A stretch of DNA of 64,000 bases from Blattamonas nauphoetae (lineage: Eukaryota > Preaxostyla > Oxymonadida), in NCBI GenBank assembly GCA_033064195.1, contig JARBJD010000137.1:120525-184524 (forward strand), given 5' to 3'. This document shows positions 23,146-35,400 of the stretch, piece by piece (within the stretch, counting starts at the first letter, position 1; every line of letters starts with the position of its first letter). The notes beneath the pieces are model-generated. The model was not told the origin of the DNA. It saw only the letters and a program-made list of their open reading frames with translations, and did no database searches. Both the position numbers and the translations under genes were made by a program.

Positions 23146-26100
23146 TCAAAAGACGATGACAACGACAGTCACATTGTCCATCGAGTACAACTCGCTCGAA
23201 GCGACTTGAATCGACACCGAACACAGCTCGGCCAGTTCGCCTGCGAAACTCTTCTCTTCCGAAGTGGACAACCCCACAATCGAGTCGGGAGGCGGTGGAC
23301 GAGATTTGGGCGAGGGTGATTGGGCTGGGAGAGGGAGGGAAGGGATCTCTGAATATTTGGATGGGAGAGTTGGTTCGGTTGATGGTTGGTCGGTGGGTGG
23401 TGTGGGAGGTGTTTCGTTCTCTTTTTCTCTCTCCTTCTCTTCTCTCTCCTTCTCTTCTCTCTCTTTCTCCTCTCTCTCCTTCTCGATTGCCACTTTTCTT
23501 TCATTTCGTCTTCTCTTCACTTTTTCGATGCAGTATTCCACAATCCCTGCAATCTGCTGATTGGACAACACATCCCACACTCCATCACATCCAAGCACGA
23601 TCGCCACGTCCTCCCTCTTCATCCCCTGCCATCTCCCAAAGCTCCCAGACGCCGAGTATGGATCAGACACGCGCTGAGGATGGTGGAGGGAGGGATACGG
23701 CTTGATATCGCGTTGCCAGTCGAGCAGAGTGAAGAAAGAGTTGTTGGATGATTCAGAAGATGGGTCTTCGTTGTCTGGTTTGCTCTCATCTTCAAATTCT
23801 TCGCATTTCCATCGTTTGACACGTTCGGCGAAGACATCGCAATCTCCACTCACAGCGGGTTTGTCTGTGAAATCTGCCATCGCTCTGGAAACCGCCAAGT
23901 TCCCGTTCACTCTCCCGTCCAGCGACACAACTCCACCGTTCCGTCTGATGAACGCTTGTTCACTCAAATTAAACGGTTTGTGGTCGATTGTGAGTGGTCG
24001 TGAAAGATAAATGTATTTTGATGAGAAGACGGATGTTGGGAGTGGGTTGTGAATGTGGGGATGTGTGCTGGCTGCTGATGGAGGAGATTCGAGAGCCTTT
24101 GGGAAGAGAGGACGGAGTGCTCGAGCGAGGATGGTTTGGACTGGAGGAGGTGGATGGGGGAGTGGTGCTGTTGGGGATTTCGATGTTGGGACGGGATCCG
24201 ATGCCGATGGGAGAGTTTGATCGACCTCCTTCGTGTCTGTCGCTCCTTCCCAATCACTTTTCTTCACTCTGCTGACCAGAATGGCTCGACTGTCCCCAAC
24301 ATTCGCTGTCGTCACTTTATCCTTCCCCACAACACAAACCAAACAAGTGCATCCCCCGTCCACTCCTCGCTGAACCATCTCTTCATTGAGCATCTGAAGT
24401 GTTCGAGTGAGAACAGTCACAAGGAACGGTTGCTGGTCAGTGTGGATGTCAGAATGCGATTTGGTCATCCGATCATGGAACGACAGCCACGAGCAAACCA
24501 GAAATGTGTCGACAAAGTGTGCCGCAATGTAGTGAGACGCCTGACAGCCTTTGTGTCCATCGCAGAGCACAAACAGGCCGCATCCGTTCAGCCCTTCGTA
24601 GTAACAAGGACTCTTCATTTTGTCGTTCAATTTCGCGTTCAGTTGAGCAATTCCTCGTTTTGTGAATCGAAGTTCTTGAGGGTATTTCAACACAATCGCC
24701 AGTGTCTCGAAATCGTCGGTGTTGACAAGAGCTTCCACATCCCATCCGAATGTTGGGATGAGCAGACACGCATCCTCCATCGTTGGTCGTGGTCCAATTG
24801 TCTCGCTGAATCCGACGGAATGGTGGGAGAGAGACGGATGCTCGAGTCTGAGCGCAAAGTCAGGTGAAGTGATGTCGAAGAGTGGTTTGGAGAGAGGAGG
24901 GATGACTGGAGATGATTGGGTCGGTATTGTCTCTGCCTGTGCTTCTGTTGGTTGTTTGGAGAGAGATTCTGCTTCTTTATCAGCTTCAGTGGCAGATGTG
25001 AAAGCGAATCGTTCCGCAACTGATGGCTGTACAAGAATCGGAGATGTGGTCTGTTTCGGAGCATCTGCGTCGGCGATGGAGGGAGCTCGGGAAAGCGAGA
25101 GCGAGCTCAAGGATTGTCGGTCAGGCTGAGCATCGATTGGAGGATTGTCAGCAGATGTGGGTGAAGTCGAGCTGGTTTGGGGTGTGTCTGAGTCCGTGTT
25201 GGATGTCTGGTCCGGCTTCGATGGTTCGGGTTTGGCTTGGTCAGCAGGTGAAGTGTTCTCTGTCACTTCCACTTGTTCTTTCTCTTGAATCTTCGTCTCT
25301 CCATCTGCTTTGACTTCCTTCTCGCTCTTCTCTGTTTTCTGTGTCTCTCCCGCTGACTGCCCCTTCGCCGACTCCTCTTTCTGCACATTCTGTTCTTTAT
25401 TTTGGTTTTCATCACCAACTCTCCCCTCCTCCTTCCTCTCCATCCCGCCATCTGCAAAATCCTCACTTTTCGCTCGTTGAGACCTCGCACTGCTTCGTCC
25501 GCTCCTCGTCGCCCAATTTTCATCGTCCTCATCCAACCCCATCTCCGACAAACATTGGCTGCACATTCCGTGTCCCCACGTCTGCATCTCAAACACTGAT
25601 GTCTTGTCCGCTTCTTCCTCCAACAGACGATACTTCGGATCAACGAACGGACGAGCCTCTTCTTCCGCGCGAATGACTTTCGCGAAAATGGATTGGGAGT
25701 TGATTTCATCCTTCCCAACATTGGTCGGATCAGCATTTCCTGGGTCGGTTGACGCTGTCTGTGAAATCGACAGAGATGTTGTGTCAGCAGGAACGGGATT
25801 TGTGAAGGATGGTGGCTGTGGAGTGAATGAATCGAGGAGAAGCTTGACAGAGGGCGTTGGTTGGTTGGTTGCTGGATCTACAGAAAGTGGGATGCTTCCA
25901 AAGACGAAAGGTGGGAGTTGTGTGTGGTCGTGAGCCTCCTCCTGCTGCGTCAGAGTCTCTCTCATCCTTTCCAGTTCAAGATCCCGCTCTTTCTCGCTCA
26001 AGTCTGTCTTTGTGCGGTTCTTTCTCTCTTCAGCCCGTCTCTTCTTCTTTCTGTCTTCTCCAATGGCTGTTCGGTGTCTCATCCCCAGCTCCAACTGACT

Positions 26101-28849
26101 CAGCGAGCTGTGAACGAAGAACGGAGCTTCAGACAGGCCGATTTGGGATGTGGACAATGAATGAACCAGCATTGGACGGAACTTGGAAGCAGGATTGTTG
26201 AGAATGAGCGGCGAGCTCAACGCAAGAAAAGCGTGATCCAAATAAAACGGAGAATTCGTGAAAGAAGCGAGGTTGAGAGGAGTGTATTGAGAGAGAAGGC
26301 GAGATGGTTGGTACGGCAGGATATTATCCAGACCTTCGTGAAACGTGGTGAGAGGATGTCGTTCGAGAACGGAGAGGAGTGGATCGAGCTGCGACGCGAT
26401 TGGGAGTGCCGTGAGTGGAGTGAACGATACATCCAGGAACGAAAAGAAGAGGGTTTTCACTCCAGGAATGGGCTGGACTGATCCTGGTGGGAGATTTGAG
26501 ATGGATGGGCCGAGTTCTGGCGGTGTGTTTTGTTGGTTCGAATCTTTCCCATTTTTCTGAATTTCCGTGCGGGATCCGAGCCTCCATTTGAACGGAGAGG
26601 TCCAAGTGGATTGTGGGTTGGGTTTTTGGGGTTGTTGGTCGCTGGAAGGGGGAGAAAACGAGTTTTGACGAGATAACGGGCCAGGATCGGACTGGAAACT
26701 GGGGCTGGACTTAAATGTAACCTTTGCTCCAGAAAATACACTATCTGGCTGGTCAGGTGACTGGTTTGTTGATATTTGTATGGGCGGGACCAGTTCAAAG
26801 CTATCACTGAGGTTCTTTTCGAGATATTGGAGGTGCGTTGGCGACAGGTCTTCGGTGGCTTCAAATAATGCGGTTGGGAGAGATGTGAGGAGGGTATGGC
26901 TCAGATTCAACGAAATCACATTGCAGATGCTGCTGGTGATTAAATTAGGGGGCAGAGACTGGATTGGGTTGTATGAGAGATCAAGTCGTGATAATGCTGG
27001 TAAGGCAATGAATAAGAGTGCTGGGACGAAAGAAAGGCAATTGTAAGCCAAGTTGAGGGTCTCTATGGATGGGACGGACAGTAAGACATTTGGAAAGGCC
27101 ACAATTTGGTTCAGATCAAGTGTGACCCGAACGAAGGGAGAAAGGGTGAGAGAAGACTGGACAAATTGAATCATTTGCTTGCTGGGTTCTTTAACCATGT
27201 CCTGTTTGTCGGATGAAAGGAGTTCGTTGTGCACGTTCTGGTGCTGAGCAAGTTGTGAAACTGTCGGGAATGTTTTGAGACGGTTGGACGACAAACGAAG
27301 AATTTTGAGATATGGAAACGAGACGATAAATGCCGGAAGTTCTTCAATTTCATTAAAGGCCAAGTTGAGTTCTTGTATTTTCTGCAGTTTGGCCATTGAT
27401 GGTGGGATGGTTGTGATCCGGTTAAATGAAACGTCCAGCGAGACCAAATGCAAAAGGTTGGAGATCCCATCAGGAATTATCGATATTCCATTCCCAGCTA
27501 GCTGGAGGGTTGTGAGAGTCTGGCACAACGGAGGAGTTAACAATTGTTCTGGGAACCGTCCCAGCTGGTTGAAACGAAGGCTGAGAGTACTCACTGCGGG
27601 GCCTCCATCCATCATCATCCCGTTTGTTCCAATGAGTCGCCCATCATCAATCCCGCTTTCGATGTTGGACACGAGATTATCTTCGACGATCAAGCTGATG
27701 ATCCTTCGAGAAAGAGGCGGGATGTGTCCAATTAAGTTTGAATTTAGAATAACTTTACAGCCTGCGGTTGATTTAATTGTTGAGAGACATGAGGCTTCGG
27801 AGATCATATTGTTTTGAGCATTCAACATGGCTAAGTCCTGAAATCGACAGAACAGATGATAACTCGAAGAAATTTAAAAATCAAACATGAACATGAGATA
27901 AAGAGTCGGGGAGATGAACCAACAAGTTGTCGTGGGCGAGGAGTGTGTTCACGGCTGGGAGTGTCTTGAAGATGTTGTCTGGCATTGTCATGAGCTTATT
28001 GAATGACACTCGAAGAATCCGGAGATTGGGAAGAGATGATATGGTCTAGAAGCAATGAGATAAGGGAAGGAATTGATGGGTTTTGAAAAATGGTGATTCT
28101 AGAGAAGATGAAGGAACGGTATACCGAAAAGTCGAGGGATTCCAGCTTGTTGTGTCGTAAATCCAAAACTTTCAGCGAATTTAGAAAAGAATTCTTTGGG
28201 ATGGAGAACTCTTGAAGTTCGTTGAACGGTAAAACCAGATTTTGGAGTTGTGGTGCGTCAATTTGATGCTCAAGAGAGGAAATAAAATTGCTGTCTGCAA
28301 CGAGATCAGTCAATTTCTTGTTGGTGATCAGGGGAAGAGTGTGCAGGCTGTTGAAATGTTGGACAAAAAATGAACAATCACACCGGTTATTCATGAGTTT
28401 CAACTTTCCCAATGCTGGAAATAGAATTCCCATGTTGTGATTAATTCTTGTTAGTTTATTACTTGGTATAACCAGTTCTCGAAGGGCTGGTAAGACAATA
28501 TGCGGAATCTGGTTCATTTCGTTTCCCACAATTGTCTAGGAGTGCAGAATGGAAAAATAAATGAGTGAAAATTGGAGTGAGTCTTAGGGCATACCAATAC
28601 TTCAAGAGTTTCATTGCCATTAAGAGTTGGTGGGAATGTTGTGAATTTATTGAAAGACAAGTTTAGAGATCTCAAATTCGGGAGAAAATTCTGTATATCT
28701 GGGAGTTCCTTTAGTTCATTCCGAGATAAGTTGATATTTGTAATGATTGGTTGGGGTTCCTTCAGAAGGTCACTCGGAAATGTTGTCAAATTTGCATTGA
28801 TCAAATTGACATTTGGCCCCTGGACTGAATGACTTTCCGAGTTCCCCAT
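23146..28849 (-). CDS. Spliced gene: probably N-myristoylated leucine-rich-repeat PP2C phosphatase
   Basis: Four exons, all joining in phase 0: 28595-28849, 28125-28535, 27920-28045 and 23146-27837, giving 1827 residues. Introns are 59, 79 and 82 bp with donors GTATGC, GTATAC and GTTCAT and YAG acceptors. The protein starts MGNSES, matching the N-myristoylation pattern (Gly2, Ser6), so membrane attachment is likely. Residues 1-620 carry many LxxLxLxxNxL repeats running through the exon junctions, which supports the splicing. Then comes a long charged Ser/Pro/Glu linker. The PP2C domain (about 1270-1827) has RPTMEDA (about 1283), CDGHKG (1356), GGCTCLV, ANVGDSRAIL, CDGVWDVLSN (1679) and DNVTVVV (1816). 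The acidic metal-binding residues are present, so it should be an active Ser/Thr phosphatase. An EKER-type insertion sits near 1710. The LRR-plus-PP2C plan recalls PHLPP phosphatases and LRR-PP2C adenylyl cyclases. Confidence 0.9.
27838..27919 (-). other. Intron 3 of the LRR-PP2C gene (82 bp)
   Basis: Donor GTTCAT, acceptor GATTTCAG, phase 0. It joins ...LLAHDNLL to DLAMLNAQNNMI, again completing a repeat. The donor is less typical than the other two. Confidence 0.85.
28046..28124 (-). other. Intron 2 of the LRR-PP2C gene (79 bp)
   Basis: Donor GTATAC, acceptor GCTTCTAG, phase 0. It joins ...KLESLDFS to TISSLPNLRILRV, keeping the leucine-rich-repeat spacing. Confidence 0.9.
28536..28594 (-). 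other. Intron 1 of the LRR-PP2C gene (59 bp)
   Basis: Donor GTATGC, acceptor CTCCTAG. Removing it joins ...TLEVL to TIVGNEM in frame and continues the leucine-rich-repeat pattern. In-frame readthrough soon reaches a stop. Confidence 0.9.
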
Positions 28850-29032
28850 CCACTGATTAGTGAATCTGACTCGAACAAGTGTTGATGATGGCTGGATCCG
28901 AATAAATTCTCACACTTTCGATAAAAAAAATGTGATTCGGCTTGAGCACATATTAAAAGAGATAATTCTCCGAGTATCTCGACCAGAAAGCTCTTTCCAG
29001 GAAAGGTTGTGATCGGTCCAAAATTCAGGGAA
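28850..29032. promoter_or_regulatory. Shared upstream region of two divergent genes
   Basis: 183 bp separate the start codons of the LRR-phosphatase (-) and the RNA-binding protein (+), so both promoters are likely in or near this gap. No specific element was recognised; the call rests on layout only. Confidence 0.4.
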
Positions 29033-31141
29033 ATGGCCGAACCAGACATTTGGATAGCGAAGCATAACTTCACCAAAGCGCCTAATACGACCCAAATCAG
29101 TCTTGTTGCCAACGAACGATATCAACACATTCCGGGAAACAGTATTGAGGGCTGGGCCTATGTCACCCACATCGGTTCAAATGAACAGGGATATGCTCCA
29201 GTCCAGTACTTCCAAACAAGTTCACCATCCCCAACACCAGTTCCAGTGACGACGTCAAGTGTCCCTCCACCGTCACTTCCTCAAACTCACGCTTCGACAA
29301 GCAGGTTGAATGAAACGCACACTTTCAGATTCCAGAATATACCGCCTGAGTTAACAGAGTCGGAACTAAACACTCTCTGCAATAATTTAGGGACAGTGAA
29401 GCACGTACGAATTCTGTCTCCAAATCAATACCACAAAGCCCCAGCCGCATTTGTGACGATGTCTCAGCTCCACTCCGTGGACGCTTTCTTAGTCGCTGCT
29501 AATACCTCCCCCCTCAGAGGGGTGCTCCCACATGTGACACTTGTCCGTGATCATGAACTGAAAGAACAACGGAATCACACTCCACGCCCCAAACATGAAA
29601 ACACCGCGTCGAATGAAGCAGACAGAACGTACAGTGCTGTTGGAGTTGTAGTCAAGACTTTTCCTGCCACTGTGACCGATGATGAAGTGCGGGAATGTTT
29701 TTCGGATCTCCACATCCAATCACTCCGATTAGTAAAAGCGAAGGGCGACGAGTCGAACCAAGTCGCATATATCGATTTTCGTGATTCAAACGAGCAGGAG
29801 AAAGCGATGGCGAGAGACGGAAAATTGTTTTTGGGAGGAAAGAAGCTTCATATATGCATGAAATACACAATAGACAACAAGCAACGGAATCCCCGGCCTC
29901 ACGACCCACCCCAAAGATCACATCAAACCTCGCAAGTCCCCAAGCAAGAAGAACGTTGTGAACAACCGCCCCAATCGCGAGCCAATCCAAAACCGAAGGG
30001 AACGTCCAAATTTCAACGAAAACCAAATCAAGCTCGTCCTCCTCCGCCAGTGAGTTCTGAGCCACATTTGGCTGACAGTAAACAGGCTCGTCAGTGCGAA
30101 ATATTGATCAAGAACCTCCCAACGTCAACATCCATCCAAATCCTCTCTGCACTCTTCAGCGCTGTGTCCATCGATGGAATAAGGTTCATTGGAGGTAGCG
30201 AGGCTGATGGTGCCAAAACAGCTCTTTTGACATTGTCCGATCCCTTACAACGGCACCGAGCTCTCCAAATTGGAGAATCGATGCAATTGGAAGGCGTTCG
30301 ACAAGTAGTGTCAGTTTGGGAAGACCCATCTCCTCAGCCCGTCCAACAACCCATCCAACCCACACATACTCCCATTCAACCAGTCCCATACCCGAAACAA
30401 GCGCAGGAACCTCCACGCCCTGTCCACCAAAATGTCCAAGTTCAACAAAGCTCTTATGTCGCCACAAGCCCTGCCATCCCTCCATGGCCAGATGCTCATC
30501 CCGCTTATCCCCAACAGACTCCGCCCTACCCGCCTCAGTCTCTCTCACAATTCGTGTCGCCGCTCCATCAATCTGCACCATCCCCGACGACCCAAACTTA
30601 TCTTCCTCCGCCTGCCCCACCCGAAAATTTCCACTCGGCTTATGGTTCTCCGGCGCCGTACACTTCTGTGGCGACTAATCATCGGCAGTTTCATGAAATG
30701 GCACAGCCGACTCAACCGTCTGCTTACACGTCTTATCCACAGCAAAGTGTTCCTCTTCCATCTCAATACATGCAGGGGTATCCGCACCAGCCTCAGATTC
30801 AGCATCAAATCCCGCCGACTCCTCCATTCCCTGCGCACAATTCACAAATGTCAGCACAGCGAAATTGGGGAACTTTGTCGTCACAACCAGTTCCCAACGC
30901 TGGAATGGGTCTCGCATCAACGAATCCGATGAATAATTCACATGTCAATACGTTTGGACACTTTGGAATGTCTGGACAACAACCACCACAATACTCACAA
31001 TATGCGCAACCCACAAGTTCTAATATACATTTACAAATGGGACCAGGTCAAGTTCTGAACAATACTCCGTGTTCAGCTCCAAATTCGTGGACGATGGCTC
31101 CTGGATTCGGGTTTCAAGAGACAAGTCGTGCAGGAGTGTAA
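29033..31141 (+). CDS. RNA-binding protein with an SH3-like N-terminus, three RRM domains and a Pro/Gln-rich tail
   Basis: 702 codons from the ATG at 29033 (MAEPDIWIAKHNF). The frame also has an ATG at 29009, but the later one places an SH3-like fold (ALYDF-type start, GWAYV, GYAPVQYF end, residues about 3-62) at the very N-terminus. RRM1 lies at about 95-174 (FRFQNIPPELTESEL), RRM2 at about 202-279 (VVKTFPATVTDDEVRECF ... VAYIDF) and RRM3 at about 356-432 (EILIKNLPTSTSIQI). The aromatic RNP residues are only partly conserved, so RNA affinity may vary between domains. Residues 433-702 are rich in Pro, Gln, Tyr and Ser, a low-complexity tail like those in RNP-granule proteins. A role in mRNA processing or transport is likely; pairing SH3 with RRMs suggests docking to proline-rich partners. 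No intron is needed. Confidence 0.8.
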   Translation: MAEPDIWIAKHNFTKAPNTTQISLVANERYQHIPGNSIEGWAYVTHIGSNEQGYAPVQYFQTSSPSPTPVPVTTSSVPPPSLPQTHASTSRLNETHTFRFQNIPPELTESELNTLCNNLGTVKHVRILSPNQYHKAPAAFVTMSQLHSVDAFLVAANTSPLRGVLPHVTLVRDHELKEQRNHTPRPKHENTASNEADRTYSAVGVVVKTFPATVTDDEVRECFSDLHIQSLRLVKAKGDESNQVAYIDFRDSNEQEKAMARDGKLFLGGKKLHICMKYTIDNKQRNPRPHDPPQRSHQTSQVPKQEERCEQPPQSRANPKPKGTSKFQRKPNQARPPPPVSSEPHLADSKQARQCEILIKNLPTSTSIQILSALFSAVSIDGIRFIGGSEADGAKTALLTLSDPLQRHRALQIGESMQLEGVRQVVSVWEDPSPQPVQQPIQPTHTPIQPVPYPKQAQEPPRPVHQNVQVQQSSYVATSPAIPPWPDAHPAYPQQTPPYPPQSLSQFVSPLHQSAPSPTTQTYLPPPAPPENFHSAYGSPAPYTSVATNHRQFHEMAQPTQPSAYTSYPQQSVPLPSQYMQGYPHQPQIQHQIPPTPPFPAHNSQMSAQRNWGTLSSQPVPNAGMGLASTNPMNNSHVNTFGHFGMSGQQPPQYSQYAQPTSSNIHLQMGPGQVLNNTPCSAPNSWTMAPGFGFQETSRAGV

Positions 31142-32428
31142 TCGGAGTTCGTGTGCTATTGTTACGACACTTTTGATCTTATTCTCGATTTATTGGATTG
31201 TTTTCTTGCAGTTGTTTTAAGATCTGAAAACTGACAGAAATTATGGGCAGGATCACAGTTTCGGGTGATTTCGCCCGACATGTCCTTGAAATAGCTCAGT
31301 TTAAAGTGACTGGCGATCCTAAAAAACTAGGCATGGGCAATAGTCAGTCGAACAAGACCGAGTCCAGTCACCCATACAGGGGGTTGCACGAAAACTTAGC
31401 ACCGAATTTGTGATCGATCGGGGGTAAATCATGAACTAATTTCTTCGCTAGACTCTTTCTTCAAGTATTTTGGACAGTATTTCAGAAATTTGAAAAAAGT
31501 GAAGTGTTAGGATATTCCACAAAACCCGTCCAATCCACAAAACTAAAATGTCCTGAAAAAAGTGAAAGAGAATCACAATAGAAGTAGGTGAGGACCCGAA
31601 CTTGGGTGCGCGTTTTGAAACTGGGGGAGATGAAGCCCATTCTTTATTCAAACACTAAATGAATGGGTTTGATCCGAGACTCATAAATTGGCGAATTGGG
31701 TGAAGAGACACATAATCCAGCTTTGAAATCGAAATGAGCACTCATTCACCATCGAATCACCTCTGTATTGAAGCTGAGGTGAGACAGTTCTGAAAAAGGG
31801 TTCGATCCTGACCTTCCCTTTTTACTCTTTGATGATAAACCAAAGCGAATTGTACGGTTTTTCTCAACGTTCGAATATACTCCGCATGTCCTCATCTTCT
31901 CCCTCTGGATCTACGAACACGCTCACAATGTCGATCACTTTTCAATCACAACCCAGTGTCGACGTCTCGAATCCACCATTCTAGGAAGTGTGTTAAATGA
32001 AGTCTGAAGTGTCTTCCTGAACAGTCACCATCATTTCATCAACTTTCTTCCACCCTTACCCCAACCAACGAAGTGGGGTCATAGTCAATCCTCGCATTCC
32101 CAAAGACAGACTTAAAATGTGACGAAACAGTAACAATGGAGTGACAGACATTCACATTTGCATCGGAAACGGATTGCAACAACAGATTGATGCGATTCTT
32201 ACACCTTCTCTGGAGCCGTGATGTTCACATCCTTTCTGCGATTTGACATCCTCTTTATTCCCTTTTCTTCCTGTTGAGAATCTGGACATCCTTCCAGTCG
32301 CAATGTTTGTGATGTCTGATCTGAAGGACGATGAACATTCACAGAAATTGAACAGTGCTTGTGTGTACTGATCATTCTCGGCAGCATCACGACTTCTTTT
32401 CATCACAACTGACGAGTATAGAGGTCAT
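31142..32428. other. Spacer with an isolated mariner-type inverted repeat
   Basis: 1.3 kb without a supported gene. At 31377-31402, preceded by TA, lies CAGGGGGTTGCACGAAAACT plus six bases, whose exact inverse occurs at 41834-41859 next to a mariner transposase relic. The rest has short frames only. A GGTTCGATCC word at about 31799 resembles a tRNA B box, but no tRNA fold can be built around it. Confidence 0.5.
31377..31402 (+). repeat. 26-bp inverted-repeat tip, left partner of 41834-41859
   Basis: Begins CAGGGGGTTGCACG and is preceded by TA (31375-31376). It is perfectly inverted at 41834-41859, which is followed by TA (41860-41861). Both have the form of a mariner/Tc1 terminus with its TA target. 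No transposase lies within 9 kb downstream of this left copy. Confidence 0.8.
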
Positions 32429-35400
32429 ATGATCTTAAAAGTGCCTCTCGTCTCATACTCATCTCCTCCCCCACAGGAACTGACGTGGCTTTCGCATTCA
32501 CTCTCAACAAACATCGACGTTGCTGGACAAGTCAATTTAACATCTCTCGAAATGACCACCACAGCGACATTTTCATCGACCTCCGGAAAACAGACAGTTG
32601 CTCAATCTTCGGAAGGAACAGGGAGGATGAACAAGATCAGCCACACTCTCTCCTTCGTCTCGTTGATGTTCTCGCTCGATTATTCCAGGCTCATTTCGAG
32701 TCTTTTCCGCATCTCCGCAGGAACTTTCTCGCTGACCGCATGCGACACCGGGACGCCAACCATGACCAGTCTCAGCGAGACATGCCTCTCGCTGGCTGAT
32801 ATCGCGGATGGTGCCTCACTCAGTCTGACAGGATCGGTCTTCCAGAACGTGAAGCTCTATCATCCTTCACTCGGCACAGCCATCGTTCTCAGGCTCGGCT
32901 CGTCCTTTTCATCCGACACTACCTCGCTCTTCTCGTCTGTCTCTTCAAACGCGATTGGTTCGCTTATCTTCGTCGAATCAGCCGACATCTTGTCGACAGC
33001 CCAGTTGCCATCCTTCGTCCTCCTCAAAACAATAATGGAGCCTCTTCACAGAAGAAGAAGAATAATAGAAACGGTTTGTCGGCGAAGGGAATAGAAAGGA
33101 CGCAGAGAGTCTTCGCTTCTTCTGGTTCCCGCCATCAGCGAAAGAGGCGATGCTTGATGTCGATGCGAATGGAGAAGACCCTCCGAATAGTGGACTCCCA
33201 CAGCTTCCTTGTCGGACACTGGAAATCGACTTTGCCTCGCTCAAAGCGACGAACTTCTCCGTTTGCTTCTGTGTCAGCCGACTCCCTCCAACCCATATCT
33301 TGCTCATTCGGCACCAACTCTCCTCTTCACTTGGCTCGTCCGTCACAACAACAATCACGTGCTGCATATCGTCCTCCGCTCCTCTCATCTCGCCGACCCT
33401 TTCAAGTTCCAGTCAGCAGGACAGTTGGGATTTGAATTTCAGCGGAATCTCGTTCCCCGAACCATCGTCCAACGATGCACCAACTGGGACACTCGTCATC
33501 ATCTCAGGCTCCTCCTTCGCCACACAGATTGTTTAGTCTCACTTTCCGCAGATCAACTCCGAGGCAGACGAGACCAATTTGAGGGGATTCGATTCATCGA
33601 CTTCAGTTGGTTCGTCGTTGCTTGTTGATTTGGTCGTGGTTGGGCCGTGCAGTTGATAAAGATTGAGAGAAAAGGAAGAACATTCCCCAGTCCGGTCATT
33701 TTGGAATTGCTTGTGAGATGATTGGAAAGGGAATTTGAAGAGGAACAAGTGAAGATGCCTCTACACTGATCAACATTCAAGAAGAGACGAAGATGTCCGA
33801 AACGATCACTTCGAACTCAAACGCCATCTTGCTGGTGGGAGAGATAGAGCAAAGATTAATCTCAGTGTTGGTGGGGTGATCATTCGGAATCCCAAATGGA
33901 ATACTCGTCATCTCATCGCTCTCCTTCGAAGCCACCGTCGCCTCTTTCGCTCTCTCGCTGATCACTCGCCACACAGCCGGTTCACTCACAATCACGTCCT
34001 GCTCCTTCACATCGTTCTCCGCATCCACATCTTCCTCAATCATGTCTGCCACCATCCAACCCCCCAGTTAGTCACTCTCTCAAACACATCCTTCGTCTCC
34101 GGCAACTCCACAGCTTCCACGCGCTCTGGTGTTCTTGATGTGACTCTCTCGGAAGGAAGCACGTTCACACTCACCCACTCATCCAAACCGTTCCCTTCCT
34201 GCTCGTCTCCAAAAGCAACAACCAATCTGATCTTCATCTCACACCCATCTCTGTCAGAATCAGTTCTCTCATCGTCTCTAGACTTTGACTGGACAACGGG
34301 TTCAGACTCGTTGATGGACTTTGCTGTGAAAGAAGGAGATCATCCTGTTTCTGTCACACTCTTCCTCTATTTCTCGTCGCTCGGGGACGAAATGATCATC
34401 TCGAACGATTCGTGTGATGTGTCGGTTTGTGGCTTCTCGGAGTATCCATGTGCTTCACTCACTGCTTTTCACTCGAGAATCGGAGACACACCAGACAAAA
34501 CAGTGACATTCAGAACATCCATCGACCATTCAGCCGAACTGACATTAACCGAAGGCACGACACTCGCTGGAAATGAGCAACATCTTGTCATCAAAGAAAC
34601 ATCGACATCTGAAATTCCCAACAGCCTCTTCACGATCAGAGCGAACGTGTCGATAGAGTAGCTGTTCCTCCAAATCCCTTCCACTTTCCAGCATTCATCT
34701 CTTCTGAAATGCCAATCAGGCTCACTTGAAATGTCGAATTGTTCACTCACACAACAAGACTCCACACACATCCCATCCACTCTGATCCAGATTCTCTCGG
34801 GTTCAAGTCTCAACGTGAACCAGACATTCTTCACATGTGTTGCATCGTTGAACGAGAAGGCAAGTGTGATTTCTGCGATCATTACAGAATCCACATCCTT
34901 CCTTCTCCACAACAACACTTTCACGATCTGCACGTGTTCAGGCCAAACGAACGCGATCTTCCTCGAATTTGTGAACACAACCGTACTTCAGGCCAACAGC
35001 TTCAATTATCTGATGACAGACCTCGTCTTTGACTCTCCTTCCTCCAACACCGACACAGAAATCGAGATCGACGTGTATGTTGTTGGAAAGAATCTGGATA
35101 AGACCATGACATCAACGAAATGGGAGAACAGCTTCTCTCGTGAGAAGGGATCATCGATTCGGGGAGAGGACACAGCAACCGGCCCCAACATCTCTCTGCT
35201 TCCCTATCTGGTGGCTCTGGAAGGACCAGTTGAGATCGACGACGATGGAAAGGGATTTGAGAAGTGTGGGCACTTCTTCATGTCCTGCAACTCGCTCGAA
35301 CTGGGACTGCGCCGAATGAAGGAAGCATCGGTTGACGCGATGAAAGTGATGGAGAGGATCACTGCAACGACTCAACTCGAGCCGCAGCGTGATCTGTGCA

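Noticed and set aside
24719-25676. Plus-strand frames opposite the phosphatase linker
   Set aside because: Low-complexity complements of the Ser/Glu-rich linker; the minus strand is a continuous, domain-bearing frame.
31790-31830. GGTTCGATCC resembling a tRNA B box
   Set aside because: No A box at the right distance and no acceptor or anticodon stem can be paired around it.
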